This document shows positions 1 to 10,770 of a DNA stretch of 64,000 nt, one piece after another. A model generated the notes under the pieces. The model was not told the DNA's origin and searched no databases. It was given only the letters and a program-made list of their open reading frames with translations. Every line of letters begins with the position of its first letter. Position 1 is the stretch's first letter. A program made the position numbers and the translations under genes. This DNA comes from Streptomyces hygroscopicus (GTDB taxonomy: Bacteria; Actinomycetota; Actinomycetes; Streptomycetales; Streptomycetaceae). The stretch spans positions 4,712,001-4,776,000 of the forward strand of contig CP018627.1 of assembly GCA_002021875.1 (NCBI GenBank), read 5' to 3'.

Positions 1-2
1 GC

Positions 3-1562
3 GCGATACCGGGCCCGGATTCCGCCCCGGCCCCAGATCCGGACTCCACTCCGGCAGCCGGTCCGACACCGCCCCCGGGCTGCCCCGCGCACTCCGGTCG
101 GGCCCCGGCCGGGGAACGGCTGGAGTCGCTGCACGGCCCCGAGTTCGCCGCCGACCCGGCCGCCACCTACGCGCGGCTGCGGGAACACGGGCACATCGCG
201 CCCGTGGAGCTGTCGCCCGGCGTCCCCGTCTCGCTCGTCACCAGCTATCAGACCGCGCTGGACATCCTGCGCAGCCCCGAGACGTTCGCCAAGGACGCGC
301 GCCACTGGCAGGCTCTCGCCGACGGCACCATCCCCCTGGACAACCCCGTCGTGCCGATGATGATGTACCGGCCGAACGCGCTGTGCAGCGACGGCGAGGC
401 ACATCACCGGCTGCGCGCGGCGATCTCCGACACCCTCGACCGGCTGGACATCCACGCGCTGCGCCGCTACGTGGAGCGCAGCGCCGACTTCCTCATCGAC
501 CTCTTCGGCCCCAAGGGCGAGGCCGATCTGCTCAAGGAGTACTCCGCCCGGCTCCCGCTGCTCGTCTTCAACCAGCTCTTCGGCTGCCCGCCCGAGCTGA
601 GCGACAAGCTCGTCAGGGCGCTCTCGGCGCTCTTCGACATCACCGAGGACTCCGAGCAGGCCAACGTGCTCCTCGCGGAGACCCTCTTCGAGCTCATCGC
701 CCTCAAGCGGGCCACTCCGGGGCCGGACATGACGTCCTGGCTGATCGCCCACCCCTCCGAGCTCACCGACGAAGAGCTGGTCCACCAGATCGTCGTCCTC
801 GTCGGCGCGGGCACCCAGCCGCAGCAGAACCTGATCTGCAACGGGCTGTTGCTCCTGCTGTCCGACGAACGGTTCGCGGGCGCTCTCGCGGGCGGCACCA
901 TGCTGATCGAGGACGCGCTCAACGAGGTGCTGTGGAAGGACCCGCCACTGGCCAACTTCTGCATCCACTACCCGCGCCATGAGGTGACGGTCGACGGACA
1001 CCGGCTGCCCAAGGGGGAGCCCGTCGTCATCAGCCTCGCCGCCGCCAACAACGACCCGTATCTGCTGTCGAACCGGCGCGGCAACCGGGCCCATCTGGCG
1101 TGGAGCGCGGGCCCGCACACCTGCCCCGCGAAGGACCCGGCCCAGGTCATCGCCGCCGTCGCCATCGAGAAGCTCCTCGACCGGCTCCCCGACCTCGAAC
1201 TGGCCGTGCCCGCTGAGCAGTTGGAGTGGCGGCCCGGACCCTTCCACCGGGCCCTGGCCGCGCTGCCGGTGCGCTTCCCGCGGACGGCCGCCAAGTCCGA
1301 TGAGGCGCTGGCCGAGATGGTCGCCGCGGCGACGGCGACCGGCGCGGGAGCGGTGGGCAGCACGCCGCCGGTCGCCGGGGAGAACACCGGGCGGGCCGGG
1401 GAGACCTCCCCGCACGACGGTCCCGCCGAGACCGCGCGGTCGGCGGACGACACGGATTCCAGCGCCACGGCGTCCACCGCCACGGCGCCGGAATCCGGCT
1501 CCGAGCACGAGGCCCGCCGCCGCTGGTGGAAGTCCCTGGCCCAGTGGTGGCGCCGCGGGTAG
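3..1562 (+). CDS. Cytochrome P450, CYP157-like, 5' end outside window
   Basis: The frame is open from the first bases of the window, so the gene starts upstream; the GTG at 204 is internal. The protein has a P450 fold with the haem-ligand Cys in the GPHTCPAKDP block (codon at 1122). The K-helix ExxR motif is missing: the site reads NEVLW (921-935), with Trp for Arg. The I-helix reads GAGTQP without the usual acid-Thr pair. Loss of ExxR is the published hallmark of Streptomyces CYP157, which sits as the last gene of conservons (cvnABCD plus P450), so a conservon probably lies just upstream. A Pro/Ala/Thr-rich tail of about 90 residues ends in a Trp/Arg cluster (RRRWWKSLAQWWRRG). No substrate can be inferred. 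Confidence 0.85.
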   Translation, partial: AIPGPDSAPAPDPDSTPAAGPTPPPGCPAHSGRAPAGERLESLHGPEFAADPAATYARLREHGHIAPVELSPGVPVSLVTSYQTALDILRSPETFAKDARHWQALADGTIPLDNPVVPMMMYRPNALCSDGEAHHRLRAAISDTLDRLDIHALRRYVERSADFLIDLFGPKGEADLLKEYSARLPLLVFNQLFGCPPELSDKLVRALSALFDITEDSEQANVLLAETLFELIALKRATPGPDMTSWLIAHPSELTDEELVHQIVVLVGAGTQPQQNLICNGLLLLLSDERFAGALAGGTMLIEDALNEVLWKDPPLANFCIHYPRHEVTVDGHRLPKGEPVVISLAAANNDPYLLSNRRGNRAHLAWSAGPHTCPAKDPAQVIAAVAIEKLLDRLPDLELAVPAEQLEWRPGPFHRALAALPVRFPRTAAKSDEALAEMVAAATATGAGAVGSTPPVAGENTGRAGETSPHDGPAETARSADDTDSSATASTATAPESGSEHEARRRWWKSLAQWWRRG

Positions 1563-1638
1563 CGGAGAGCGCGCCGTCCCCCGGCCCTCCGCGTTATCGG
1601 ATTGCCGGGTGGTGCCCGGCGGCGTAGCGTCGCGGCGC

Positions 1639-2169
1639 ATGACCGCGACGCTGCGCACCGCGCGCCTGCTGCTCGAGCCGTACCGGCCCGAGGACGAGGA
1701 CGCCTTCGTCGCGCTGTTCCAGGACCGGCGGGTGTCCCGCTGGATGGGGGACGGGAAGCCCACTCCGGAGGCCGAGGACCGGGCGCTGTTCGGGCGGATC
1801 TTCACCAAGGTCTATGCCCGGCGGCTGTTCGACGTCTGGGCCGTCCGCGAGGACGGCCGGTACGTCGGCCACGCCGAGATCAAGCCGACCGAGGTCGCCG
1901 GCGGCCACGAGATCGTCTACGCGCTGGCGCCGGAGGCGTGGGGACGCGGTCTGGGGACGGAGCTGGCCGAGGCGGTCGTCGGCCACGGATTCGGCGCGCT
2001 CGGCCTGAGCGCGGTGCACGCCACGGTCACCGCGGCCAACGACACGTCGCTGGCCCTGCTCACCCGGCTCGGCTTCGCGCACCGCCGCGACATCGAGGAG
2101 GACGACGGCACCACGACGCGCTGCCTCACGCTCGTCCGGCCCCCGTCCGCGGGAGCTGAGGGCGGCTGA
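1639..2169 (+). CDS. GNAT-family N-acetyltransferase (RimJ/RimL-like)
   Basis: A 176-residue single-domain acetyltransferase. It opens with the RimL-type pattern TARLLLEPYRPEDEDAF. The acetyl-CoA-binding motif A appears as WGRGLGTELAEAV, followed by the AANDTSLALLTRLGF block found in ribosomal-protein and small-molecule acetyltransferases. The ATG at 1639 fits the family N-terminus; the same frame is open much further upstream, but only as P450 overlap. No clear Shine-Dalgarno is visible. It lies between the P450 and the B12 riboswitch, so it is probably a separate transcription unit. The acceptor substrate is unknown. Confidence 0.85.
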   Translation: MTATLRTARLLLEPYRPEDEDAFVALFQDRRVSRWMGDGKPTPEAEDRALFGRIFTKVYARRLFDVWAVREDGRYVGHAEIKPTEVAGGHEIVYALAPEAWGRGLGTELAEAVVGHGFGALGLSAVHATVTAANDTSLALLTRLGFAHRRDIEEDDGTTTRCLTLVRPPSAGAEGG

Positions 2170-2204
2170 GGTCACCCGATAAGTCGGCGGATAAGGTGTC
2201 CGTA

Positions 2205-2305
2205 AACTTCATACGCGTCCGATCGGGGGAAGCCGGTGCGATTCCGGCGCTGACCCGCAACCGTGAGCGCGCCCCGCGGGGCGTACGAGCCGGAACACCC
2301 GGGCG
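2205..2305 (+). promoter_or_regulatory. Cobalamin (adenosylcobalamin-type) riboswitch
   Basis: The conserved core reads GGGGGAAGCCGGTGCGATTC, then CCGGCGCTGACCCGCAACCG (2225-2263). The B12 box follows at about 2286-2300 as GAGCCGGAACACCCG. Spacing and order match the cobalamin aptamer. An imperfect GC-rich hairpin at 2414-2445 lies just before the GAGAGG ribosome-binding site of the next gene and may be part of the expression platform. The aptamer should repress the surface-protein/ECF operon when B12 is plentiful, which identifies the cargo as B12 or a corrinoid or cobalt precursor. Confidence 0.9.
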
Positions 2306-2468
2306 GGCGCGACGACGCAGGCTCCCGCCGCCGGAGGACCGGTGGCGGCACCGTCGAGGTATGCGGAGCTGAGCCGGGTGCCAAACGTGTCGCGGAGCGT
2401 TCCGCACGCGGATGGACGGCCGTGCGCGGCTGCGTGCGCCCGTCCACCGACCGAGAGGCACCACAGCC

Positions 2469-3743
2469 ATGAACATTCGCCGCAGCGTGGCGGCTCTTCC
2501 CCTGTGCGCCGCCCTGTGCGCCGCCCTGGGCGCGGCCGTCGCGCCTGCCGCTGTCGCCGATGACAGCCCGGCCGGGCGTTCCGAGGGGCTCTACGGCGCC
2601 AAGGACCCGAAGTTCGACGGAGTGTGGCGGCAGTCGCTGGCGCTGCTCGCCCAGGACGCGGTGGGCGTCACCCCGGCGAAGTCGGCCATCGACTGGCTGA
2701 CCGGGCAGAGCTGCGCGGACGGCGGCTTCGCGGCGTATCGCGCGGACACCTCGAAGGCGTGCGACCCGAAGAAGGGCGAGTTCACCGACGCGACGGCGGC
2801 GGCGATCCAGGCGCTGGCCGCGGTGGGCGGCCGCGCCGACACCGTGGAGAAGGGCATCGGCTGGCTGAAGCGCCACCAGAACGACGACGGCGGCTGGGGC
2901 ATGAACCCGGGCGGGCCGAGCGACGCCAACTCCACCTCGGCGGCGATCGGCGCCTTCGCCGCCACGGGTCAGGACCCGGCGAAGCTGAACGCCAAGGGCG
3001 GCAAGAGCCCGTACGACGCGCTGCTCGGACTGCAGCTCGGGTGCTCGGCGAAGGCGGACGAGCGCGGGGCGTTCGCGTACACCGCGGACAAGGGCAAGCC
3101 CGTCGCCAATGAGCTGGCCACCGCGAGCGCCGCGCTGGCCGCCCAGGGCAAGGGCTTCGTCTTCGAGACGGTCGGCAAGGACGGCGGCGCCGAGCCGAAG
3201 CCGCTGCGTTGCGCGGGCGGGACGGATGGAGCCGGTTCACCCAAGGACGCCGCCGAGGCCGCGCTGGCCCACCTCTCCCGCGCCATGTCCGACACCGATA
3301 TGCATCTGAAGTCCGCGATGCCCGGCGCCAAGGACCAGCCCGACTTCGGCGGCACCGCCGACGCGGTGGTGGCGCTCGCCGCCGGGGAGCACAGCGCGAC
3401 CGCGGGCAAGCCGCTGCAGTGGCTGCAGGGCAAGGACAGCGGCGCGGCGGCCTGGGCCAAGGGCGACCCGGGCGCACTCGCCAAGCTGATCCTCGCGGCC
3501 CACGCGGCCGGCGCCGACCCGCGCGACTTCGGCGGCGCCGACCTCGTACAGCAGCTCAACGCCACCGGCCCGAAGCCCGAGGCGGCGGCCCCGGGCGCGA
3601 AGTCGGACGGCAAGAGCGAGAAGAGCGGGAAGAAGAGCGACGACGGCGGGGTCGGCGGCGTCTGGTGGACCGTCGGAGTCTGCGCGATCGCGGGCGTGGG
3701 CATCGGCTTCCTGCTCAGCGGCCGAAAGAGGCGGCAGCTTTGA
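2469..3743 (+). CDS. Membrane-anchored alpha/alpha-barrel (prenyltransferase/squalene-cyclase repeat) protein, transcobalamin-like
   Basis: A 424-residue protein with a Sec signal peptide (residues 1-30, AVAPAAVADD cleavage region). A helical-repeat domain carries squalene-cyclase/prenyltransferase signatures (IDWLTGQSCADGGF, IGWLKRHQNDDGGWG) and ATAAAIQAL-type helices. A Lys/Ser/Gly-rich linker is followed by one C-terminal membrane helix and the tail GRKRRQL, giving surface display. This alpha6/alpha6 repeat fold is the one used by the alpha-domain of transcobalamin and intrinsic factor. It is the first gene after the B12 riboswitch and is followed by an ECF importer, so extracellular corrinoid capture is the favoured role. 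That role is inference; no enzymatic residues are evident. The ATG at 2469 has GAGAGG upstream. Confidence 0.85.
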   Translation: MNIRRSVAALPLCAALCAALGAAVAPAAVADDSPAGRSEGLYGAKDPKFDGVWRQSLALLAQDAVGVTPAKSAIDWLTGQSCADGGFAAYRADTSKACDPKKGEFTDATAAAIQALAAVGGRADTVEKGIGWLKRHQNDDGGWGMNPGGPSDANSTSAAIGAFAATGQDPAKLNAKGGKSPYDALLGLQLGCSAKADERGAFAYTADKGKPVANELATASAALAAQGKGFVFETVGKDGGAEPKPLRCAGGTDGAGSPKDAAEAALAHLSRAMSDTDMHLKSAMPGAKDQPDFGGTADAVVALAAGEHSATAGKPLQWLQGKDSGAAAWAKGDPGALAKLILAAHAAGADPRDFGGADLVQQLNATGPKPEAAAPGAKSDGKSEKSGKKSDDGGVGGVWWTVGVCAIAGVGIGFLLSGRKRRQL

Positions 3744-3757
3744 CCCTCCGCACGGAC

Positions 3758-4801
3758 ATGATGCCGACCCCGCGCACGCAGGCTTCGGCGCGGCGCGCCC
3801 AGGCGGCTTCGGCCCCGCGCACCGGCGCGGCCAAGGCGCGGCGCGTTCGCGCGGCTTGGGTGCGGTACACGTACGCGGCATGGGTGCCGTGCACGCGCGC
3901 GGCTCGGGTTCTACGCAGCCGCGTGGCCGGGGCCCCGCGCGCGTACGCGGCCTCGGCCATACGCACGCACGCGGCCTCGACCCCGCGCGCCCGCGCGGCG
4001 TGGGTCCGGCGCGCGTACGCGGCATGGGCCCTGTGCACTCGCACGGCTCGCGCCCTGCCCAGCCGCCCGGCTTCGGCTCCGCGCGCGTACGCGGCCTCGA
4101 CTCCATTCACGCACGCGCACTTCGCCCCGCGAGCCCGCGCCGCCCGGCCGCTGTTGCCCGTCGTCGGCCTGCTGCTGCCCGTTCTCGTCCTGTTCGCGAT
4201 GTTCGGCGCCGCGACCGCGCAGGCCGCCGATGGGTATCGCTACTGGTCGTTCTGGCAGCGGGACGGCGGGGGCTGGAGCTACGCCGCCCAGGGGCCCTCC
4301 TCGGCGCGGCCCGGTGACGGCGACATGATCGGTTTCCGCTACGCGGTCAGCGAGGACTCGAACGACGCCACCCGGCCACGCGGCATGGCCGATTTCGCCG
4401 CCGTCTGCGCCGACACCCCGGCCACGGACGGCACCAAACGGGTCGCGGTGGTCATTGACTTCGGCACGGCCACCGACGCACCCGACCGCCGGACGCCGCC
4501 CACGCCCCGTACCGAGTGCGCACGGGTCGGCGAGGACGCGTCCGCCGGGGAGGCGCTGGCCGCCGTCGCGAAGCCGCTGCGCTACAACTCCGCCGCGCTG
4601 CTGTGCGCCATCTCCGGCTATCCGGAGACGGGTTGCGGGGACAAGGTGAGCACCTCCGTGGACGCCCACGCCGCCCCGAAGGGCGACGGCGGCAAGGCGG
4701 ACGGCGGCTCCGGCCCCTCCGCCGGGCTGATCGGCGGGCTCGCCGCCGTGGTCCTGCTCGGCGCCGCGGCGGTGTGGCAGGCGCGCCGCCGTCGCGTATG
4801 A
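3758..4801 (+). CDS. Membrane-anchored extracellular protein of B12 operon, possible DUF4430/transcobalamin beta-domain-like
   Basis: About 347 residues if started at the tandem ATGs at 3758; a TTG at 3740 overlapping the previous stop is possible. The first 125 residues are an Ala/Arg-rich octapeptide repeat with no family resemblance. A signal-type hydrophobic helix (LLPVVGLLLPVLVLFAMFG) then ends at AQA. The mature part has YRYWSFWQRDGGGW, a PGDGDMIGFRYA strand, and later SAGEALAAVAKPL and LLCAISGYPETGC. These blocks resemble parts of DUF4430 (the transcobalamin C-terminal domain) but in swapped order. A C-terminal membrane helix and RRRRV follow. The gene lies in the B12 operon between the barrel protein and EcfT. 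The domain assignment is tentative. Confidence 0.75.
   Translation: MMPTPRTQASARRAQAASAPRTGAAKARRVRAAWVRYTYAAWVPCTRAARVLRSRVAGAPRAYAASAIRTHAASTPRARAAWVRRAYAAWALCTRTARALPSRPASAPRAYAASTPFTHAHFAPRARAARPLLPVVGLLLPVLVLFAMFGAATAQAADGYRYWSFWQRDGGGWSYAAQGPSSARPGDGDMIGFRYAVSEDSNDATRPRGMADFAAVCADTPATDGTKRVAVVIDFGTATDAPDRRTPPTPRTECARVGEDASAGEALAAVAKPLRYNSAALLCAISGYPETGCGDKVSTSVDAHAAPKGDGGKADGGSGPSAGLIGGLAAVVLLGAAAVWQARRRRV
3781..4140 (+). repeat. 15 contiguous 24-bp degenerate tandem repeats
   Basis: Units begin GGC every 24 bp from 3781 to 4117 without a single indel, for example GGCATGGGTGCCGTGCACGC at 3877. In the frame of the downstream gene each unit encodes an octapeptide starting AAW, AAS or AAR. 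In the next frame it reads GxGxxxxR. The array fills the space between the end of the barrel-protein gene and the signal peptide of the next gene. Confidence 0.9.
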
Positions 4802-6594
4802 GCGCGCGGATGACCGCCATGCCACCGCGTGCCACTCCCGACGCCACGGCCCCGCGCCGCCGCCCCCGCCTCGGGTTCCGCACCCGGTTCCGCACCCGGT
4901 TCCGCACCCGGCCGCGGGCCGGGGCCCCGCGCGGCAGTGCCCCGCGCAGCGGAAGCGCGCTGCACGCGGGGGCCTGGTGGCTGTGGGCGCTCGGGCTGGC
5001 CACGGCCGCGTCCCGGACCACCAACCCGCTGCTGCTGGGGCTGCTCATCGCGGTCGCGGGCTATGTGGTGGCCGTACGCCGCACGGACGCCCCGTGGGCC
5101 CGCTCGTACACCGCGTTCCTCAAGCTGGGCCTTGTGGTGCTGGCCATCCGGCTGTTCTTCGCGGTCTTCTTCGGCTCGCCGATCCCCGGGACGCGGGTGC
5201 TCTTCACGCTCCCCGAAGTCCCGCTGCCCCACTGGGCGCAGGGGGTGCGGATCGGCGGCCGGGTGTCGGCCGAGGGGCTGGTGTTCGCGCTGTACGACGG
5301 GCTGCGGCTGGCCACCCTGCTGATCTGCGTCGGCGCCGCGAACGCGCTGGCCAGCCCGGCACGGCTGCTCAAGTCGCTGCCCGGCGCGCTCTACGAGGCC
5401 GGGGTGGCGGTCGTGGTGGCGATGACCTTCGCACCGCATCTGGTGGCGGACGTCCAGCGGCTGCGCTCCGCCCGTCGGCTACGCGGCCGCCCCGACCGCG
5501 GGGTAAAGGCACTGCTACAGGTCGGACTGCCGGTGCTGGAGGGCGCGTTGGAACGGTCGGTGGCCCTGGCGGCGGCGATGGACGCACGCGGCTACGGCCG
5601 CACGGCCCAGGTCCCGCCCGCCGTCGCCCGTACCACCACCGCGCTGACGCTGGGCGGGCTGCTCGGCGTCTGCTGCGGTACGTACGGTCTGCTCGCGGCC
5701 GAGGGCGCGGGCTACGGTCTGCCGCTGCTGCTCGCGGGCCTCGCCGCCGCGCTCGCCGGACTGTGGCTGGGCGGCCGCCGCTCGGTGCGCAGCCGCTACC
5801 GCCCGGACCGCTGGGGCGTCCGGGCGTGGCTGGTGGCGGGGTCGGGTGCGGCGGTCGCGGCGCTGATGATCCGGGCCGCCTCGTACGCCCCGGGGGCCCT
5901 CCAGCCGTCCGTCGTCCCACTCACCGCCCCGACGCTGCCGCTGTGGCCCGCGGCTGGGGTACTGCTGGGCCTGCTCCCGGCCTTCGCGTCCCCGGCCCCG
6001 ACACTGCCTCCGGCCCGCGAACCGGCTACGCCGGACAGGGCCCCCACCAACCCGGCCCACGCCCGGGACCGACGACGCCCCGACCCCCGGGACACCGGCA
6101 CCCGGCCCGCAGCCGAGCGGCACCTGCGGCCCGACGACGCGGCCACAGATCCGCCCCGGGACGCGTCCCGCCAACCGGCCCCGCCGGACGACGCCCCCGC
6201 CAACCCGGCCCGAGCGCGGGACCGAGGGCGACCCGACCTCCCCGGCACCGACACCTGGCCCGCCGCCGGGCGGCACCAGAGGCCCCGCGACACGACAACG
6301 GAACCGCCCCCGGACACCACGCCCACACCGGTACCGCCCCCAGCCACGAGCCGCCAACCGGCCCCGCCGGACGACGCCCCCGCCAACCCGGCCCACGCCC
6401 GGGACCGGCGACCCCCCAATCCCCCGTACCCCGGCACCCGACCCGCCGCCGAGCCGCACCGGCAGCCCGGCGACGCGACAACGCAACCGCCCTCGGCCCC
6501 CGACAACCACCCCAACCCCACCACCGCACCAACCCCACCCGGCGAGCGAGAGGACGAGCGAGCCGAGGCGGGGCCTGAGGAGGCCAGCCCGTGA
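4798..6594 (+). CDS. ECF transporter transmembrane component EcfT (CbiQ family) with long proline-rich tail
   Basis: 598 residues; the ATG overlaps the previous stop as ATGA. The N-terminus has three FRTR repeats. Residues of roughly 60-370 form the CbiQ-type membrane domain, with the two coupling-helix Arg motifs recognisable as RSARRLRG and MDARGYGR. These contact the EcfA ATPases. The last 200 or so residues are a Pro/Asp/Arg-rich tail with three imperfect repeats, each containing NPAxARDR. Such a tail is not part of normal EcfT, which is about 250 residues. The operon context makes this the B12/corrinoid (or cobalt) energy-coupling subunit. Confidence 0.9.
   Translation: MSARMTAMPPRATPDATAPRRRPRLGFRTRFRTRFRTRPRAGAPRGSAPRSGSALHAGAWWLWALGLATAASRTTNPLLLGLLIAVAGYVVAVRRTDAPWARSYTAFLKLGLVVLAIRLFFAVFFGSPIPGTRVLFTLPEVPLPHWAQGVRIGGRVSAEGLVFALYDGLRLATLLICVGAANALASPARLLKSLPGALYEAGVAVVVAMTFAPHLVADVQRLRSARRLRGRPDRGVKALLQVGLPVLEGALERSVALAAAMDARGYGRTAQVPPAVARTTTALTLGGLLGVCCGTYGLLAAEGAGYGLPLLLAGLAAALAGLWLGGRRSVRSRYRPDRWGVRAWLVAGSGAAVAALMIRAASYAPGALQPSVVPLTAPTLPLWPAAGVLLGLLPAFASPAPTLPPAREPATPDRAPTNPAHARDRRRPDPRDTGTRPAAERHLRPDDAATDPPRDASRQPAPPDDAPANPARARDRGRPDLPGTDTWPAAGRHQRPRDTTTEPPPDTTPTPVPPPATSRQPAPPDDAPANPAHARDRRPPNPPYPGTRPAAEPHRQPGDATTQPPSAPDNHPNPTTAPTPPGEREDERAEAGPEEASP
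6040..6530 (+). repeat. Three imperfect 150-185 bp repeats coding the EcfT proline-rich tail
   Basis: Copies are marked by CAACCCGGCCCACGCCCGGG-like blocks near 6048, 6201 and 6384. Each is followed by segments coding GTRPAAE/GTDTWPAAG and ending in acidic-Pro stretches. The repeat spacing is unequal (about 152 and 183 bp), but all copies stay in frame. The role is unknown; a flexible cytoplasmic tail is the simplest reading. Confidence 0.8.
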
Positions 6595-8209
6595 TCCGGT
6601 TCGAGCAGGTGTCGGTGCACTACGACGGGGCGGCGCGGCCAGCACTGGCGGGGGTGGATCTGACCGTCCCCGAAGGGGAGTTGTGTCTGCTCGTCGGCCC
6701 GTCCGGGGTCGGCAAGTCGACACTGCTGGGCGCCGTCTCCGGTCTCGTACCGCATTTCACCGGCGGCACCCTGCGCGGCCGCGTCACCGTCGCGGGCCGG
6801 GACACCCGTACCCACAAGCCGCGTGAACTGGCCGACGTCGTCGGCACCGTGGGCCAGGACCCGCTCGCGCACTTCGTCACCGACACCGTCGAGGACGAGC
6901 TGGCCTACGGCATGGAGTCCCTCGGCATCGCGCCGGACACCATGCGCCGCCGGGTCGAGGAGACCCTCGATCTGCTGGGCCTCGCCGAGTTGCGGGACCG
7001 TCCCATCGCCACGCTCTCCGGCGGGCAGCGGCAGCGCGTGGCCATCGGCTCGGTGCTCACGACCCACCCCCGCGTCCTGGTCCTCGACGAACCGACCTCC
7101 GCGCTCGACCCGGCCGCGGCCGAGGAGGTGCTGGCCGTGTTGCAGCGGCTGGTGCACGACCTGGGCACCACCGTGCTGATGGCCGAGCACCGCCTGGAGC
7201 GGGTGGTGCAGTACGCGGACCAGATGATCCTGCTGCCCTCCCCCGGCGCCGCCCCGCTGGCCGGGCCACCGGCCGAGTTGCTGCCGGTGTCGCCCGTCCA
7301 GCCCCCCGTGGTGGCGCTGGGCGGCCTCGCGGGGTGGCGGTCGCCGATGCCGCTGTCCGTACGGGACGCGCGCCGCAAGGCGGGGTCGCTGCGGGAGCGG
7401 CTGGCGTCGCTCACCCCGCGGACGGTGGCCGATCCGCCGCCGGACGAGCCGGTGGGCGAGGTGGCGCGGCTGTCCGTACGCCACGGCCGCGTCGAGGCGC
7501 TGCGCGGAGTGGACCTGTCGGTGCGGCCGGGCGAGACGGTGGCGCTGATGGGACGCAACGGAGCGGGCAAGTCCACGCTTCTGGCGAGCCTGGTCGGACT
7601 GCACGAACCGGCCTCGGGGTCGGTGCGGGTCGGCCCGGGCCGGGTCGTACCGCATCGCACCCGCCCCGCCGAACTGCTGCGCCAGGTGGGCCTCGTACCG
7701 CAGGAGCCGCGCGATCTGCTCTACGCGGACACGGTCGCCGCCGAATGCGCGGCGGCCGACCAGGACGCGGGCGCGGCGCCCGGCACCTGCCGTGAGCTGG
7801 TCGGCCGGCTGCTGCCGGAGGTGGCGGACACCGCCCACCCCCGCGATCTGTCGGAGGGGCAGCGGCTGGCGCTGGCCCTGTCCGTCATCCTCACCGCCCG
7901 CCCGCCCCTGTTGCTGCTCGACGAGCCGACGCGCGGGCTCGACTACGCGGCGAAGGCGCGGCTGGTGGAGGTGGTGCGGGGGCTGGCGGCGGACGGCCAT
8001 GCGATCGTTCTGGCCACCCACGATGTGGAGCTGGCGGCCGAACTCGCCCACCGCGTCGTCATCCTGGCCGAGGGCGAGGTGGTCGCGGACGGGCCCACGG
8101 CGGAGGTGGTGGTGTCCTCCCCCGCGTTCGCCCCACAGGTGGCCAAGGTCCTGGCCCCGCTGCCGTGGCTGACGGTGCCACAGGTGCGCCAGGCGCTGGA
8201 GGGAACACC

Positions 8210-8213
<4 letters not shown>
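6591..8213 (+). CDS. ECF transporter ATPase, two fused ABC domains (EcfA-EcfA')
   Basis: 540 residues; the GTG start overlaps the EcfT stop (GTGA). Domain 1 has Walker A GPSGVGKST (Lys42), signature LSGGQRQRVA and Walker B VLVLDEPTSALDP. Domain 2, from about residue 290, has Walker A GRNGAGKST, a slightly altered signature LSEGQRLALA and Walker B LLLLDEPTRGLDY. Fusion of both ATPases in one chain is common in actinobacterial ECF systems. It powers the EcfT/EcfS membrane pair encoded on either side. Confidence 0.95.
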
Positions 8214-10523
<2,310 letters not shown>

Positions 10524-10560
10524 TCATCGCATCCGCGGGGCTCCCGGCAGCGCCCGCGCC

Positions 10561-10584
10561 AGAACTAGTACGCGTTCTAGTTCT
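10561..10584. promoter_or_regulatory. KstR-like palindromic operator (fadA5 side)
   Basis: The sequence AGAACTAGTACGCGTTCTAG continues to TTCT, giving 8-bp outer arms AGAACTAG/CTAGTTCT. The inner 14-mer TAGTACGCGTTCTA differs by one base from the perfect palindrome TAGAACGCGTTCTA. The published KstR motif is TnnAACnnGTTnnA. It sits in the promoter region shared by the thiolase and CYP125. Confidence 0.65.
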
Positions 10585-10698
10585 TCAGCTCAGTCTGCTG
10601 AGGCCCGGCCCGGCGGCGCAAGGGTTGTGCAGGGGTTGAGCGGACCAGGAGCGGCACCAATCCCCCGAAACAATGGCCGCGTTCTCTCTTGCGACTTG

Positions 10699-10713
10699 TA
10701 GAACCCGTTACTA
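10699..10713. promoter_or_regulatory. Second KstR-like site (CYP125 side)
   Basis: The sequence TAGAACCCGTTACTA contains an exact AACnnGTT core with partly palindromic flanks. It lies about 60 bp before the CYP125 start. Together with the palindrome near 10570 it suggests one TetR-type (KstR-like) site for each divergent promoter. Confidence 0.5.
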
Positions 10714-10770
10714 CGTTGCGGACACTTCTGATAGGCCGTCAGATCTCCCAGTCAGATCTCTGGAGTGGCC

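Noticed and set aside
3209..3757. Upstream extension of the second operon gene
   Set aside because: It overlaps the barrel-protein gene out of frame and has shadow composition; the start at 3758 (or TTG 3740) is the earliest reasonable one.
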